Source: Streptomyces halobius (GTDB taxonomy: Bacteria > Actinomycetota > Actinomycetes > Streptomycetales > Streptomycetaceae). From it: 64,000 bases of DNA. A model generated the notes under the pieces. It had not been told where the DNA came from and did no database searches. It saw only the letters and a list, made by a program, of their open reading frames with translations. Location of the stretch: positions 8,060,001-8,124,000 of the forward strand of contig NZ_CP086322.1 in NCBI RefSeq assembly GCF_023277745.1, written 5' to 3'. Made by a program: the position numbers and the translations under genes. Below, piece by piece: positions 42,517 through 51,637 of the stretch. Within the stretch, counting starts at the first letter, position 1. Each line of letters opens with the position of its first letter.

Positions 42517-45006
42517 GTGGAGACCGCGGAACCGACACCGCACGCCCGCTCAACGGGCCACGAAACAGTGTCAGCTGAGTCACCGACAGCCGCTCCGTCG
42601 GCAGTCGACCCGCCGGCAGCCGAGTCACCGCCGGCCGACCCGCCGACCGCCCGGCCGCAGCTCGCCCTGGAGCTCCTGGTGCACGGCGTCGGCGGCACCA
42701 CACCGCACGAGATGCTCGGTGACCCACGCGTTCAGCGGATCACCGGCGACGACACCGCCGCCTGCTACCGCCGCACCGAGGACGCGGACGCCGAGGCGCG
42801 CCCCGGCGACTACCGCGGCCGCGCGGTCCGCGAGGCGTACTGCTGGTCCAACCTCACCTCGGGCAACGGCGCCCGCGCCCTCTGGCTGCTCCTGGTGCCC
42901 TTCATGGTCGCCAACCTCGCGCACTGGATGCGCCCGGCCGCACCGCCCGACCACAAGGCGCACCGGATCTACGACGTGCTCGTCCGTGTCCTCGCGCTCA
43001 CCCTCACGGTCCTGCTGGCCGCCGCGGCCTGTGAGGTCGCCCTCGACCTCACGGCCTGGCAGTGCGCCGGCACCCCGGCCTGCGTCGCCGGCCGGTCCTG
43101 GATGGGCTTCCTCAGCCCCGCCGAATCCGGCTGGTGGAGCGCCCCCGGCCGGCGTCTCGTGCTGGCCTCCGCGGTGCCCCTGCTGGTCATCGGCTTCCTG
43201 TGGTGGCTTTCGCACCGCACCTGGAGCGCGTACGAATCCGCCTCCCCGCCGCCGCGCACCCCCGGCACCTCCCGCGACACCCCGGCCGACGAACGCACCG
43301 CGCTCAGCATGCACGGCTTCTGGTACGGCCGCCGCCTCGTCGCCCGGCTGCGCGCCGCGCACACCACGACGGGCGTGCTGACCATCGCCGTGGCCCTGCG
43401 CGTCGCCACCGCGAAGCTCGACGAGCGCAGCGGCGCGGGCACCGCCCTCACCGCCATCGGCCAGGTGCTGACCGCCCTGGTCGTGGTGTTCGTCGCCACC
43501 ACGCTGGTCGTCGTCTGGCGCACCGTCCGCAGCGAGGCCGTCCCGGACGACCAGTCCGACCGTCTGGTGGTGCGGGCGCTGCCGTACGCCTCGCTCGGCG
43601 CGCTTGCGCTCGTTGCCGTACACGCCGCCTGGGAGCGTGCCGGAGCGCAGAGTTACGGCCCGCTGCCCGGTGCCGCGGCCTTCGGCGGGATCGCCGTCCT
43701 CCAGGGCGTTCTGGTGCTCGCACTGGCCGTGACCGCCTGGCTCCTGCAGCGCGCTGCCCGTGACGAGCAGCGCACCGCCCTGCGCGGCATGGGCGGCCCT
43801 GCCGTCGCCCTGCTGGCCTGCGCGGTCGGGGGCGTGCTGTCCGGGGGAGTGGCCCAGCGGTTCGGGGACTGGATCGATGGCGGCGCCACCTCCTACCGGC
43901 CGCACGGCCCGATCGTCGGCCCGCCCGTCCTGCTGTCCTGGCAGGCGTCCGTGCTGCCCGTCCTGCTCGTCGTCGTCGCCGTCGTCGCGGTGCTCGCCGC
44001 CGTCCGCGTGGTGCTCGTCCGCGGCCAGGTCTCCGGGAACATCGCCGGCTTCTACGACCCGCGCGAGCGCCACGACGAGCGCCGCACGAAGCGCATCGCC
44101 GGCACCATCGCCCGCGCCGGACTGACCGACGAGGCACCCGTCCTGGTCGCGGCCACCTCTGCCGTCACGCTCGTCCTGGGAACCGGCGCGGTGATCGGCG
44201 CCTGGCTCACCGGCCTCGCGCCCGGCCGCGCCGCGGAGGGCGCGCCGCCCGTCGTGCACGCCGCCGCCGAGACCGCCGAGTCCCTCGGCTCCTGGCTGAT
44301 GGGCGCCGGCGTCATCCTCCTCATCACCATGGGCCGGCGCGCCTACCGCGACCACTCCGCCCGCCGCACCATCGGCATCCTCTGGGACGTCGGCACCTTC
44401 TGGCCGCGCGCCGCCCACCCCTTCGCGCCGCCCTGCTACGCCGAGCGCGCCGTTCCCGACCTCACCTGGCGGATCGCGACCTGGACCGAGCGGTTCGACG
44501 GGCGCGTGGTGATCTCCGGGCACTCCCAGGGCAGCGTGCTGGCGTCGGCCGCCGTCTGGCAGCTGGACCTGGTCACCCGCAGCCGGGTCGCCCTGCTCAC
44601 CTACGGCAGCCCGCTGGAGCGCCTCTACGGACGCTGGTTCCCCGCCTTCTTCGGCCCGCCCGCGCTCACCGGCCTGCACCGTGAGACGGACGACTGGCGC
44701 AACCTGTGGCGCTTCACCGACCCGATCGGCGGCCCGATCCGGCTGGACGGCGAGGACGGCCGCACGATCGACCTGGGCCCGCTGTGCGACCCGCTCGCCT
44801 ACGGCCGCACACTGCAGAACCCGCTGCCCGCCCAGATCCTGGGCCACGGCGACTACCAGGCCGACCCGGCCTTCGCCAGGGTACGCACCGAACTGATCGC
44901 CCGGCTCGGCCCGGCCGTACCCGCCCAGCGCCCGGAGACGGAACCCGCGCCGGACAGCCCGGGTCCGCCGCCTCCTCAGGGCAGTCCGGGCAGATCCTCC
45001 GCGTAG
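42517..45006 (+). CDS. Large membrane-embedded alpha/beta hydrolase
   Basis: This 829-residue protein opens with a lipase-like strand and oxyanion region LELLVHGVGGTTPHEML, then passes through about ten membrane helices (residues 120-600). It closes with the nucleophile elbow VVISGHSQGSVLASAAV (Ser in GHSQG), LLTYGSPLERLYGRWFPAFF and a late histidine ILGHGDYQADP. The helices are inserted between the first hydrolase strand and the catalytic elbow. It is probably an integral membrane lipase or esterase; the substrate is unknown. The GTG start has GGGGGAG upstream. It overlaps the convergent beta-helix gene by 31 bases. Confidence 0.75.
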   Translation: METAEPTPHARSTGHETVSAESPTAAPSAVDPPAAESPPADPPTARPQLALELLVHGVGGTTPHEMLGDPRVQRITGDDTAACYRRTEDADAEARPGDYRGRAVREAYCWSNLTSGNGARALWLLLVPFMVANLAHWMRPAAPPDHKAHRIYDVLVRVLALTLTVLLAAAACEVALDLTAWQCAGTPACVAGRSWMGFLSPAESGWWSAPGRRLVLASAVPLLVIGFLWWLSHRTWSAYESASPPPRTPGTSRDTPADERTALSMHGFWYGRRLVARLRAAHTTTGVLTIAVALRVATAKLDERSGAGTALTAIGQVLTALVVVFVATTLVVVWRTVRSEAVPDDQSDRLVVRALPYASLGALALVAVHAAWERAGAQSYGPLPGAAAFGGIAVLQGVLVLALAVTAWLLQRAARDEQRTALRGMGGPAVALLACAVGGVLSGGVAQRFGDWIDGGATSYRPHGPIVGPPVLLSWQASVLPVLLVVVAVVAVLAAVRVVLVRGQVSGNIAGFYDPRERHDERRTKRIAGTIARAGLTDEAPVLVAATSAVTLVLGTGAVIGAWLTGLAPGRAAEGAPPVVHAAAETAESLGSWLMGAGVILLITMGRRAYRDHSARRTIGILWDVGTFWPRAAHPFAPPCYAERAVPDLTWRIATWTERFDGRVVISGHSQGSVLASAAVWQLDLVTRSRVALLTYGSPLERLYGRWFPAFFGPPALTGLHRETDDWRNLWRFTDPIGGPIRLDGEDGRTIDLGPLCDPLAYGRTLQNPLPAQILGHGDYQADPAFARVRTELIARLGPAVPAQRPETEPAPDSPGPPPPQGSPGRSSA

Positions 45007-47411
45007 AGCAGGGTGAGGTCGTCGGTGCTCGGGTCGGTCAGCTGCGCGACCCGGCCCGCGTGCCGCTCGACCATCGCCTCGAACGTCTGCCGCGCGGTAC
45101 GGCCGTTGCCGAAGGAGGGCCCCTTGGGGAGCGCGGTGAAGTACTTCAGCACCGCCTCGCCGGTTCCCTCGGCGAGCCGGTACTCATGCTCCTCGCCCTG
45201 CTGCTCGACGATCCGCAGCAGTTCCTCGGGGGAGTAGTCGCCGAAGGTGATGGTCCGTGAGAAACGGGATGCCACACCCGGGTTGACGGACAGAAAGCGC
45301 TCCATCTCGGCGGTGTAGCCCGCCACGATCACCACCACCGCGTCCCGGTGGTCCTCCATCAGCTTCACCAGCGTGTCGATGGCCTCCTTGCCGAAGTCCC
45401 GGCCGGAGTCCTCGGGGGAGAGGGCGTACGCCTCGTCGATGAAGAGCACCCCGCCGCGCGCCCGGTCGAACGCCTCCTGGGTACGGATCGCCGTCGACCC
45501 GATGTGCTCGCCCACCAGGTCGACCCGCGCCACCTCGACCAGATGACCGCGCTGCAGCACCCCCAGGGAGGCCAGGATCTCGCCGTACAACCGGGCCACC
45601 GTCGTTTTGCCGGTACCGGGGGAGCCGGTGAACACCAGATGGCGGCGCACCGACGCGGCCTTCAGGCCCGCCTGCTGCCGCCTGCGCCCCACCTCGATCA
45701 TGTTGATCAGGCTGCGCACCTCACGCTTGACGCTGTCCAGCCCGACGAGGGTGTCCAGTTCGCCCAGCACCTCGTCGGAGGGGCGGCTGTCGACGGCCGG
45801 CTCGGCGGCCACCACGTCCTGCGGTGTGCGCTGGGCGGGAATCACCGGAACGTTGCCCAGCAGCCCGGTGGTCTGCGTCGCCGTCTGCACGGCGGGCGCC
45901 GCCCCGACGGGGGGTGCCGGTGCCGTCCGGCTCTCGTCGCTGGTGCAGTCCGTGACCACCGGCCCGTCGCCCTTCCCGGCGCCGCCTTCGGCGAACTCGT
46001 AGCCGCCGCGCGCACAGCGCTCCGTACGGCAGCGCGTGAGCGTGGTACGGCAGCCGTCGATCACATGGAAGCCGAAGCCCGAACTCCCAGTGACCCGGCA
46101 GCCGTTGAAGGTGCCACGGCCCTCGGCGGAGACATAGAAACCGGCCTCGGCCGGTGCACTGACGGTGCAGCCCTCGATGGTGGGATCGGCGCCCTTGGTG
46201 ACGATCACGCCGGTCTGCGCGCCGTCGATGGAGCAGTTGGCGAGCGTGCCGCCGCTGCCGTGATCGCGGAACCACGCACCGGTCGCCGCCTCCCGGATCC
46301 GGCAGTCGTCCAGCTGCACCGTCGCCCCGTCGCTCACCGACACCGCGGTGTTGCGCACCTGGGAGATGTCGCAGTCCACCACATCCGCGCGCGAGCCCCG
46401 GTCCAGCACGAACAGCGCGTCCGGTACGTCGTGCACCCGCGTCGAGTCCAGCACGGCCGTCGCGCCGTCGCTCACCCATACCGCCGGATAGTCGCCCGTA
46501 CTGTCGTGGATCTCGCACTGGTTGGCGTCCACCCGGGTGCCCGGGTCCCACACGGACAGACCGTTGCGGCCGAAGTGCCGCACCGTGCCGCGGGTCAGCG
46601 TCAGCACCGAACGGGACCGCAGATCGACCGCGTTCTCCGGGACGTCGTGGATATCGCAGTCGGCGAGCGTGAGGACCGCGTCGGTGTCCAGCGTGACGCC
46701 GTCCGCCGAGGTGCGGTGCACCGTGCAGTCGGTGAGATGGCCGGTGGCCCGCGCCGCCACCTGGATCCCGGCGCCCTTGATCTCGTACAGCTCGCAGCCC
46801 ACCGCCTCGACCGCGCTGCCCTCGCCGTTGACCGACAGTCCGGCGCCGGACGCGTGGTGGATCCGGCAGTTCTCCAGCCGCGGATGGCCCCCGCCGCGCA
46901 CCGCCACACCGGCCTGCCCGGCGGCCATCACCTCGCACTCCTCGAAGACCCCGCCGGCCCCGTCCAGGACGCTGATGCCCACCCCGCTCGCATTGTCGAC
47001 CGTGCAGCGGCGCACCGTCGGACGGGCGCCGCCGCGGACCTCGATGCCGGACGCGGAGCGGGTCACCACCCGCAGATCGGCCAGCTCCGGGGAGCCGTGC
47101 TCCACCAGCAGCGCGGGCGAGGCCGAGTCCGTCGCCTCCAGATGCAGATCGTGGACGGTCGCCGAGGCACGTATGGTCAGTGCCACGCCGTCGGCCGGGG
47201 CGATCCGCACCGAACCGCGCGCACCCTCGGGGCCGCGCACCGTCACCGCACGCACCAGCACCAGATTCTCCCGGTACGTACCGGCCGGCACGGTCAGCAC
47301 ATCACCGTCCCCGGCGGCCTCCAGGGCGGCGGCGAGCGAGCTGTACTCCCCTGTACGGCGCCGCCAACGCGACGTTCCGGAGTGCGTCACCTGGACCGAG
47401 CCCTGTGCCAT
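44976..47411 (-). CDS. Parallel beta-helix / CbxX-type AAA ATPase fusion
   Basis: This is an 811-residue protein. Residues about 20-520 are right-handed parallel beta-helix repeats, with recurrent C-xVH or C-xIH turns such as CTVHRTSADGVTLDT, CDIHDVPENAVDL and CEIHDSTGDYPAVWV. Residues 560-811 are a CbxX/CfqX-type AAA domain with Walker A GSPGTGKTT near 593-601, Walker B GVLFIDEAYALSPEDSG and SRFSRTITF as the Arg-finger region. This AAA class includes EccA of type VII secretion and rubisco activase CbbX. It has no signal peptide, so the beta-helix acts in the cytoplasm. The role is unknown. Confidence 0.88.
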   Translation of the reverse strand: MAQGSVQVTHSGTSRWRRRTGEYSSLAAALEAAGDGDVLTVPAGTYRENLVLVRAVTVRGPEGARGSVRIAPADGVALTIRASATVHDLHLEATDSASPALLVEHGSPELADLRVVTRSASGIEVRGGARPTVRRCTVDNASGVGISVLDGAGGVFEECEVMAAGQAGVAVRGGGHPRLENCRIHHASGAGLSVNGEGSAVEAVGCELYEIKGAGIQVAARATGHLTDCTVHRTSADGVTLDTDAVLTLADCDIHDVPENAVDLRSRSVLTLTRGTVRHFGRNGLSVWDPGTRVDANQCEIHDSTGDYPAVWVSDGATAVLDSTRVHDVPDALFVLDRGSRADVVDCDISQVRNTAVSVSDGATVQLDDCRIREAATGAWFRDHGSGGTLANCSIDGAQTGVIVTKGADPTIEGCTVSAPAEAGFYVSAEGRGTFNGCRVTGSSGFGFHVIDGCRTTLTRCRTERCARGGYEFAEGGAGKGDGPVVTDCTSDESRTAPAPPVGAAPAVQTATQTTGLLGNVPVIPAQRTPQDVVAAEPAVDSRPSDEVLGELDTLVGLDSVKREVRSLINMIEVGRRRQQAGLKAASVRRHLVFTGSPGTGKTTVARLYGEILASLGVLQRGHLVEVARVDLVGEHIGSTAIRTQEAFDRARGGVLFIDEAYALSPEDSGRDFGKEAIDTLVKLMEDHRDAVVVIVAGYTAEMERFLSVNPGVASRFSRTITFGDYSPEELLRIVEQQGEEHEYRLAEGTGEAVLKYFTALPKGPSFGNGRTARQTFEAMVERHAGRVAQLTDPSTDDLTLLYAEDLPGLP

Positions 47412-47580
47412 GGCGCTGTCGTGCCCCCACCTCGTACGGCTGTTGTCGGCCCGGCAGTCACATCCGTCCGTGGATGTCCGCATTCGGTCTGCGAGGCCCC
47501 AGCCGAGCGGCTGGCTGCACCACCGTAGCGCGCCCGGCGAGCGGCAGTTGACATGGTCAGCCGCCGCGGACGGCGCCCCG

Positions 47581-48183
47581 TCAGCTGCCCGCCCCGGCCC
47601 GTCCCCAGTCCTCGTCCGCGCGCTCCCACGCCGCGTCCCAGGCATGGAAGCGACGCACCATCAGCCGCCAGACGAAGAGCCGCCGGCCGCCCTCGATCAG
47701 TGCCCCGGTGGCGGCCGCGGCGCCCAGACCGGCCAGCACCGCGTGCGTACCGGCGGTGCCGGCGTCCATCGGGCGGGGCCGCACCCGGCCACGGTCGTCG
47801 GTCCAGATCCGGAAGCGCTCTCCGGCCTCCACGGGGCGCGGTGTGGAGATCTGCCCGATGTGCTCGCTGCCGTCCCGCGCCGTCCACCGGGCGATGACCC
47901 GGCGGTGCGCGTCACGCTGCGAGGAGGTCTCCGGATCGGGGTCCAGCGGGGCCTGGGAGAGCAGCCGGTCGACCGTGACCCACACCAGATGCCGCTGCTC
48001 GTGCTGGAACCGTACGGTCTTCGTGAGCGCGCCGTGCGCGGCCTGGCCGGTGAACCACCCGACGGAGACCGCCCCGAGAGCGATCAGAAGGGCGGCGATC
48101 AGCGCCGCCCATGCCTCGATCCGGTCGGTCCGGCGCCGAAGCGGATTGTGCCGCCAGTGCCACACCCCTCGCATCGCCCGCAT
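47581..48183 (-). CDS. Rv1733c-like two-TM membrane protein
   Basis: This 200-residue protein has two membrane spans. The first is AWAALIAALLIALGAVSVGW and the second is in GTHAVLAGLGAAAATGALIE. A beta-rich extracytoplasmic loop with RWTARDGSEHIGQI and FRIWTDDRGRVRPRP lies between them. This is the pattern of Mycobacterium Rv1733c and its many Streptomyces homologues. The function is unknown. I preferred the ATG at 48183, which has GAGAGGGGG upstream, to one 36 bases earlier. Confidence 0.8.
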   Translation of the reverse strand: MRAMRGVWHWRHNPLRRRTDRIEAWAALIAALLIALGAVSVGWFTGQAAHGALTKTVRFQHEQRHLVWVTVDRLLSQAPLDPDPETSSQRDAHRRVIARWTARDGSEHIGQISTPRPVEAGERFRIWTDDRGRVRPRPMDAGTAGTHAVLAGLGAAAATGALIEGGRRLFVWRLMVRRFHAWDAAWERADEDWGRAGAGS

Positions 48184-48480
48184 CGCCGCGCCCCCTCTCC
48201 GTGTCCGTGAATACCGCATCGCGCGGCGGTTACGCGCGAGTTCGGTGAAGAGAGAGCAACATCACGCCATACGGGGCCGGCCGGTGGGAACGCCGGTGCG
48301 ATAGGGCTGCCCGATATGAGCACCGGTGGCGCTTCGACACCGTTGTGTGCAGGGGCAGTTATCCGCCATCGGCGGACCGTGGAGCCGCTGCCGGCGAGCG
48401 GTGGGGGTGTGTCCTTGGCCCTGCCGCCCTGCCGCCCTGCCGCCCTGCCGCCCTGCCGTCGACGGGACCGCGCCGGGCGG

Positions 48481-48972
48481 TCAGCGCAGCTGTACGGCCA
48501 CCGTCACCACGGCACCCGACACGTCGGCGCCGCCGGATGCGCCGCCGCCGGTGCCCGCCGTCCCCGCCGCGTCCGGCGCCGCGGCGACCGCGAACCGGTC
48601 CGACACCAGCCGCGCCAGCCACAGCCCGCGCCCCTTCGGCGCCCCGTCAAGACCAGGCAGCAGCTCGGGAATCACCGCCTCGCTGAAGCCGGGCCCCGCG
48701 TCGCTGATCCGGCACTCCAGCTCATCGCCCACCCGGCGCAGTACCAGCCGCCCGGAGCCGCCCGCGTGCTCCACGGCGTTCCCGGCGATCTCGTCCACCG
48801 CCAGCACGAACTCGCCGCGCCGTGGTTCGCGCAGCCCCTCGCGGGCCGCGCACTCCTCCACCAGCAGCCGCAGCTGCGGCAGCAGCCGGGCGGTGAAGCG
48901 ACGCTGCAGCAGCCGGCGGCCGGACTCCTCCGCCGGCGCACCGGCCGCGCCGGCTGGTTCGGGATTCACCAC
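48481..48972 (-). CDS. RsbW/SpoIIAB-like ATPase
   Basis: This is a 163-residue HATPase. The N-box is FVLAVDEIAGNAVEHAGG and the G1-type box is CRISDAGPGF, followed by GAPKGRGLWLARLVSDRFAV. The start overlaps the upstream MEDS-STAS gene by 7 bases, so the two are co-translated. It should act as the kinase/anti-sigma half of a partner-switching pair, with the STAS domain next door as the likely antagonist. The target sigma factor is not in the window. Confidence 0.88.
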   Translation of the reverse strand: MVNPEPAGAAGAPAEESGRRLLQRRFTARLLPQLRLLVEECAAREGLREPRRGEFVLAVDEIAGNAVEHAGGSGRLVLRRVGDELECRISDAGPGFSEAVIPELLPGLDGAPKGRGLWLARLVSDRFAVAAAPDAAGTAGTGGGASGGADVSGAVVTVAVQLR

Positions 48973-49859
48973 GGCCGTACCACCTCCATCGGCGCCAGCC
49001 GGGGCACCGCCCCGGCGCCCAGCCGCCGCAGTATCCGGGCCTGCCCCCGGTCACAGCGCACCTCGACCCTTTCATGTGCCACGGCTCCGCTGACCTGGGC
49101 GAGCAGGCTGGTGGCGCAGCCGACGGACAGAAAGTGCAGCCCGGTCAGATCGACGGTCAGCCGCCGGGCCGACGCAGTACGGGCCAGCGCGATCTCCAGC
49201 GAACGGGTGAACGCGGCCCGGTTCGCGGTGTCCGCCTCGCCGATGAACCGCAGCGCGTCCTCCGCGTCGCGCACCGCGCGCAGACTGCCCAGCCGCTCCA
49301 GGAGGGCACGCGGATGCGCCCGTTCCATGGCGCCGAGCAGCCCGCGGTCGAAGCGGCGGCGGTCGTAGGCGCAGACCTCGGTGTACGACCCGCCGGTGAA
49401 GAGCGCGTCCGCATGGGTCTCGCGGTGGGCCACCGCGCCGGTGTCCATGCCGAGCGCGGCCAACCAGCCCATGTCGATGAACGCCCGCAGGCCGGTGTAC
49501 CCCTCGGCCGTCGCCCGGTCCGTCTCCGTGCGCAGCCGGGCCAGCTGCCGTGCGACGGTGAACTCCCTGTCCGGCTCGATCACCTCCCGCATGCTGCTCA
49601 TCACCAACTGGCCGCGCTCGCGGGCCAGCGCCGTGCTGCGGCTGGGGAAGTCGATCCTGGCCAGCACCTCTTCCCCGGGGACCCTGGGGCAGGGGAGGAC
49701 CAGCACTTTTTCGCCGCGGGCGAGCCCGAGGCGCACGAAGGCCGTGACCACGTCCCAGCGCACCTCGTCATCGCCGTAGCTCACAAAGGCGTGATCCCCG
49801 GGCTCCAGACGCTGGACGGGGATGAGATGGCCGCTGCTGTCCCTCGCCGGTTTCGACAC
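48966..49859 (-). CDS. MEDS-STAS fusion protein
   Basis: This 297-residue protein joins a MEDS domain (residues about 15-170: GDHAFVSYGDDEVRWDVVTA, LARGEKVLVLPCP, FIDMGWLAALGMD) to a STAS domain (about 190-290: LTVDLTGLHFLSVGCATSLL). MEDS domains sense methanogen- or DcmR-type signals. The STAS residue normally phosphorylated sits at LSVGCAT. The GTG start was chosen from the family beginning. Together with the overlapping ATPase it forms a self-contained partner-switch. Confidence 0.88.
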   Translation of the reverse strand: MSKPARDSSGHLIPVQRLEPGDHAFVSYGDDEVRWDVVTAFVRLGLARGEKVLVLPCPRVPGEEVLARIDFPSRSTALARERGQLVMSSMREVIEPDREFTVARQLARLRTETDRATAEGYTGLRAFIDMGWLAALGMDTGAVAHRETHADALFTGGSYTEVCAYDRRRFDRGLLGAMERAHPRALLERLGSLRAVRDAEDALRFIGEADTANRAAFTRSLEIALARTASARRLTVDLTGLHFLSVGCATSLLAQVSGAVAHERVEVRCDRGQARILRRLGAGAVPRLAPMEVVRPW

Positions 49860-50010
49860 GCAGTTTTCTGTCTCCCCCCGTCGGTCTCTCCCGTCGGCGG
49901 CGCCGTGCTCACTGTAGGCAGCCGGCGACCGGCCCGCAATGAGTCCCGTCGGCCGCCGCGGGCCTCCGTGACGCGGTCCGGGCCGGGGTCCGGCGCCCCG
50001 CTCCGGCCCG

Positions 50011-50835
50011 TCAGCCGAGTATCTCGAAACGGTCGCCGATACGGATCGTGCCGACCTCCCGAGGCACCAGATTCTGGCCGAAGATCAACCGGTCTCCGAA
50101 GCGCCGGTGACGCGCGAGCGTGCGCAGCGGCTCCTTGCCGCGCTCGGCGGTGCGCTGGTCGGTGGTGGTCACCACGCAACGGGAGCAGGGCTTCGCGACC
50201 TCGAAGACCACCTCGCCGATACGGACCGTGCGCCACTCGTCCTCCTCCCAGGGCGCGGTGCCGTCCACCACCACATTGGGCCGGAAACGGTTCATCGGAA
50301 GGGGGCCCTCATCGGCGTGGTCGCCCTGGGCGATGAGGGAATTGAGGGCGTCCAGCGAGGAGGTGGTCGTCAGCAGCAGCGGAAAACCGTCGGCGAAGCT
50401 GACCGTGTCATCGGGGCGGGAGTACACCGGGTCGACGGGCCGGCGCCGCTCCGGGGCGTCGAGATGCACCAGCTCGGCCTCGACGCCCAGATACGCGCCG
50501 AACCACTCGGCGGCGGCCCGGTCCGCGGGCACCGCCTCGACCTTGTCCCGCCAGACCTCGACCGGGACCGTCTCCCCGGGCGCGGGCACCTCGACCGTCA
50601 GTGGCCGCATCCCGGGCGCGGTCAGCCGGAGGGCACCGCCCGGGAGCGCCTCGGCAGCCGCCAACGCCAGCTTCGGCTGGGGGCGTTGGGTCAGCAGTCC
50701 GCGCTCGGCGTCCACCACCATCCAGCGTCGGTCCCCGGCGAGCCCCCACGGCTCCACGACCGCCTCGCCGGGACCGGACCCCGTCAGGGATTTGACCGGG
50801 TAGAGATGGATCGATCGCAGCGCGGGCATGAGCAT
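50011..50835 (-). CDS. MOSC-domain protein (YcbX-like)
   Basis: This 274-residue protein has the MOSC N-terminal beta-barrel (LRSIHLYPVKSLTGSG, AGDRRWMVVDAERGLLTQR) and the MOSC domain proper (LPMNRFRPNVVVDGTAPWEE, FEVAKPCSRCVVTTTDQ). The CSRC cysteine is the expected molybdenum-cofactor ligand. Members take part in N-hydroxylated substrate reduction or cofactor sulfur transfer. No ferredoxin domain is attached. It is a single gene. Confidence 0.92.
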   Translation of the reverse strand: MLMPALRSIHLYPVKSLTGSGPGEAVVEPWGLAGDRRWMVVDAERGLLTQRPQPKLALAAAEALPGGALRLTAPGMRPLTVEVPAPGETVPVEVWRDKVEAVPADRAAAEWFGAYLGVEAELVHLDAPERRRPVDPVYSRPDDTVSFADGFPLLLTTTSSLDALNSLIAQGDHADEGPLPMNRFRPNVVVDGTAPWEEDEWRTVRIGEVVFEVAKPCSRCVVTTTDQRTAERGKEPLRTLARHRRFGDRLIFGQNLVPREVGTIRIGDRFEILG

Positions 50836-50923
50836 GGAGCCATCCTGCCAGCCCCCTCGGACAGTCGGCCGACGGGCCGGTGACCGCGGTGCCGCGACCG
50901 TCGGACCGGATCAGTCCCCCCGA

Positions 50924-51394
50924 TCAGTACCCCCGCGGGTACTGCCGGCCGTACGGGTCGTCGTAGGGCGCGGCGGGCCGGGGTGCGGCGGGACGCGGTG
51001 CCATCGGAGCGGCCGGACGCATTGCCTCGTACCCCGTGCCGGTCGGCGCGGCGGGACGCTGCGGCTGCTGCGGTTGCTGGGCGGGATAGCCGCGGGCGCC
51101 CGCCTGCTGCGGGATGTACGGCGCCGGGGCGTGCTGCAGCGGGGCGGCCGGATGCCCGGCGGCGCCGGGATGGCCCTGGCCCGCCGACGGATAGGAGGGG
51201 GCGGAGGGGCGTGCGGGCAGTGCCGCGGGGAGCGCCGGCAGATACGAGCCGGTGTCATAGGGAGGGGGAGAGACCCGGATCGGGGCGATCTGGGGCGTAC
51301 CACGCTCTGCGACAAGGCTGTCGTAGATCGGGGTGTCCGGGAAGGAGGGCGAAGCGTAGTAGCCGCCGCCGTAGGTAGAGCGGGGGGAGGTCAT
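50924..51394 (-). CDS. Pro-rich DUF6643-type protein
   Basis: This 156-residue protein has a conserved front (TSPRSTYGGGYYASPSFPDT, PIYDSLVAERGTPQIAPIRV) that I associate with DUF6643 of Streptomyces, followed by Pro/Ala/Gln-rich low complexity. It has no membrane span or known motif. The ATG has AAGAGGC upstream, and the promoter side carries the palindrome CTTAACTTAAG. It is divergent from the TerD-like gene. Confidence 0.8.
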   Translation of the reverse strand: MTSPRSTYGGGYYASPSFPDTPIYDSLVAERGTPQIAPIRVSPPPYDTGSYLPALPAALPARPSAPSYPSAGQGHPGAAGHPAAPLQHAPAPYIPQQAGARGYPAQQPQQPQRPAAPTGTGYEAMRPAAPMAPRPAAPRPAAPYDDPYGRQYPRGY

Positions 51395-51637
51395 GCCTCT
51401 TAAGTTAAGCCCACGATGTGCCGATTGGGGAGACTGAAAAGAGGGTTGTTTTGCGAGTTGGGAGTGGCCGGGGAACCCCAATGTGAGCGAACTTGTGGAA
51501 ATCGGTCGCGATCGCCCGTAGGGATCGTGTAAAGACCTCGCTTCTCGCAGGTGAACAGGGGGCGTTAGGGACGGTCCCGGCCAAGTAGGTTGGGAGGTGC
51601 CACCGCTGAGGGGGCACGGTCGAGAGGAAGGCGCGCG

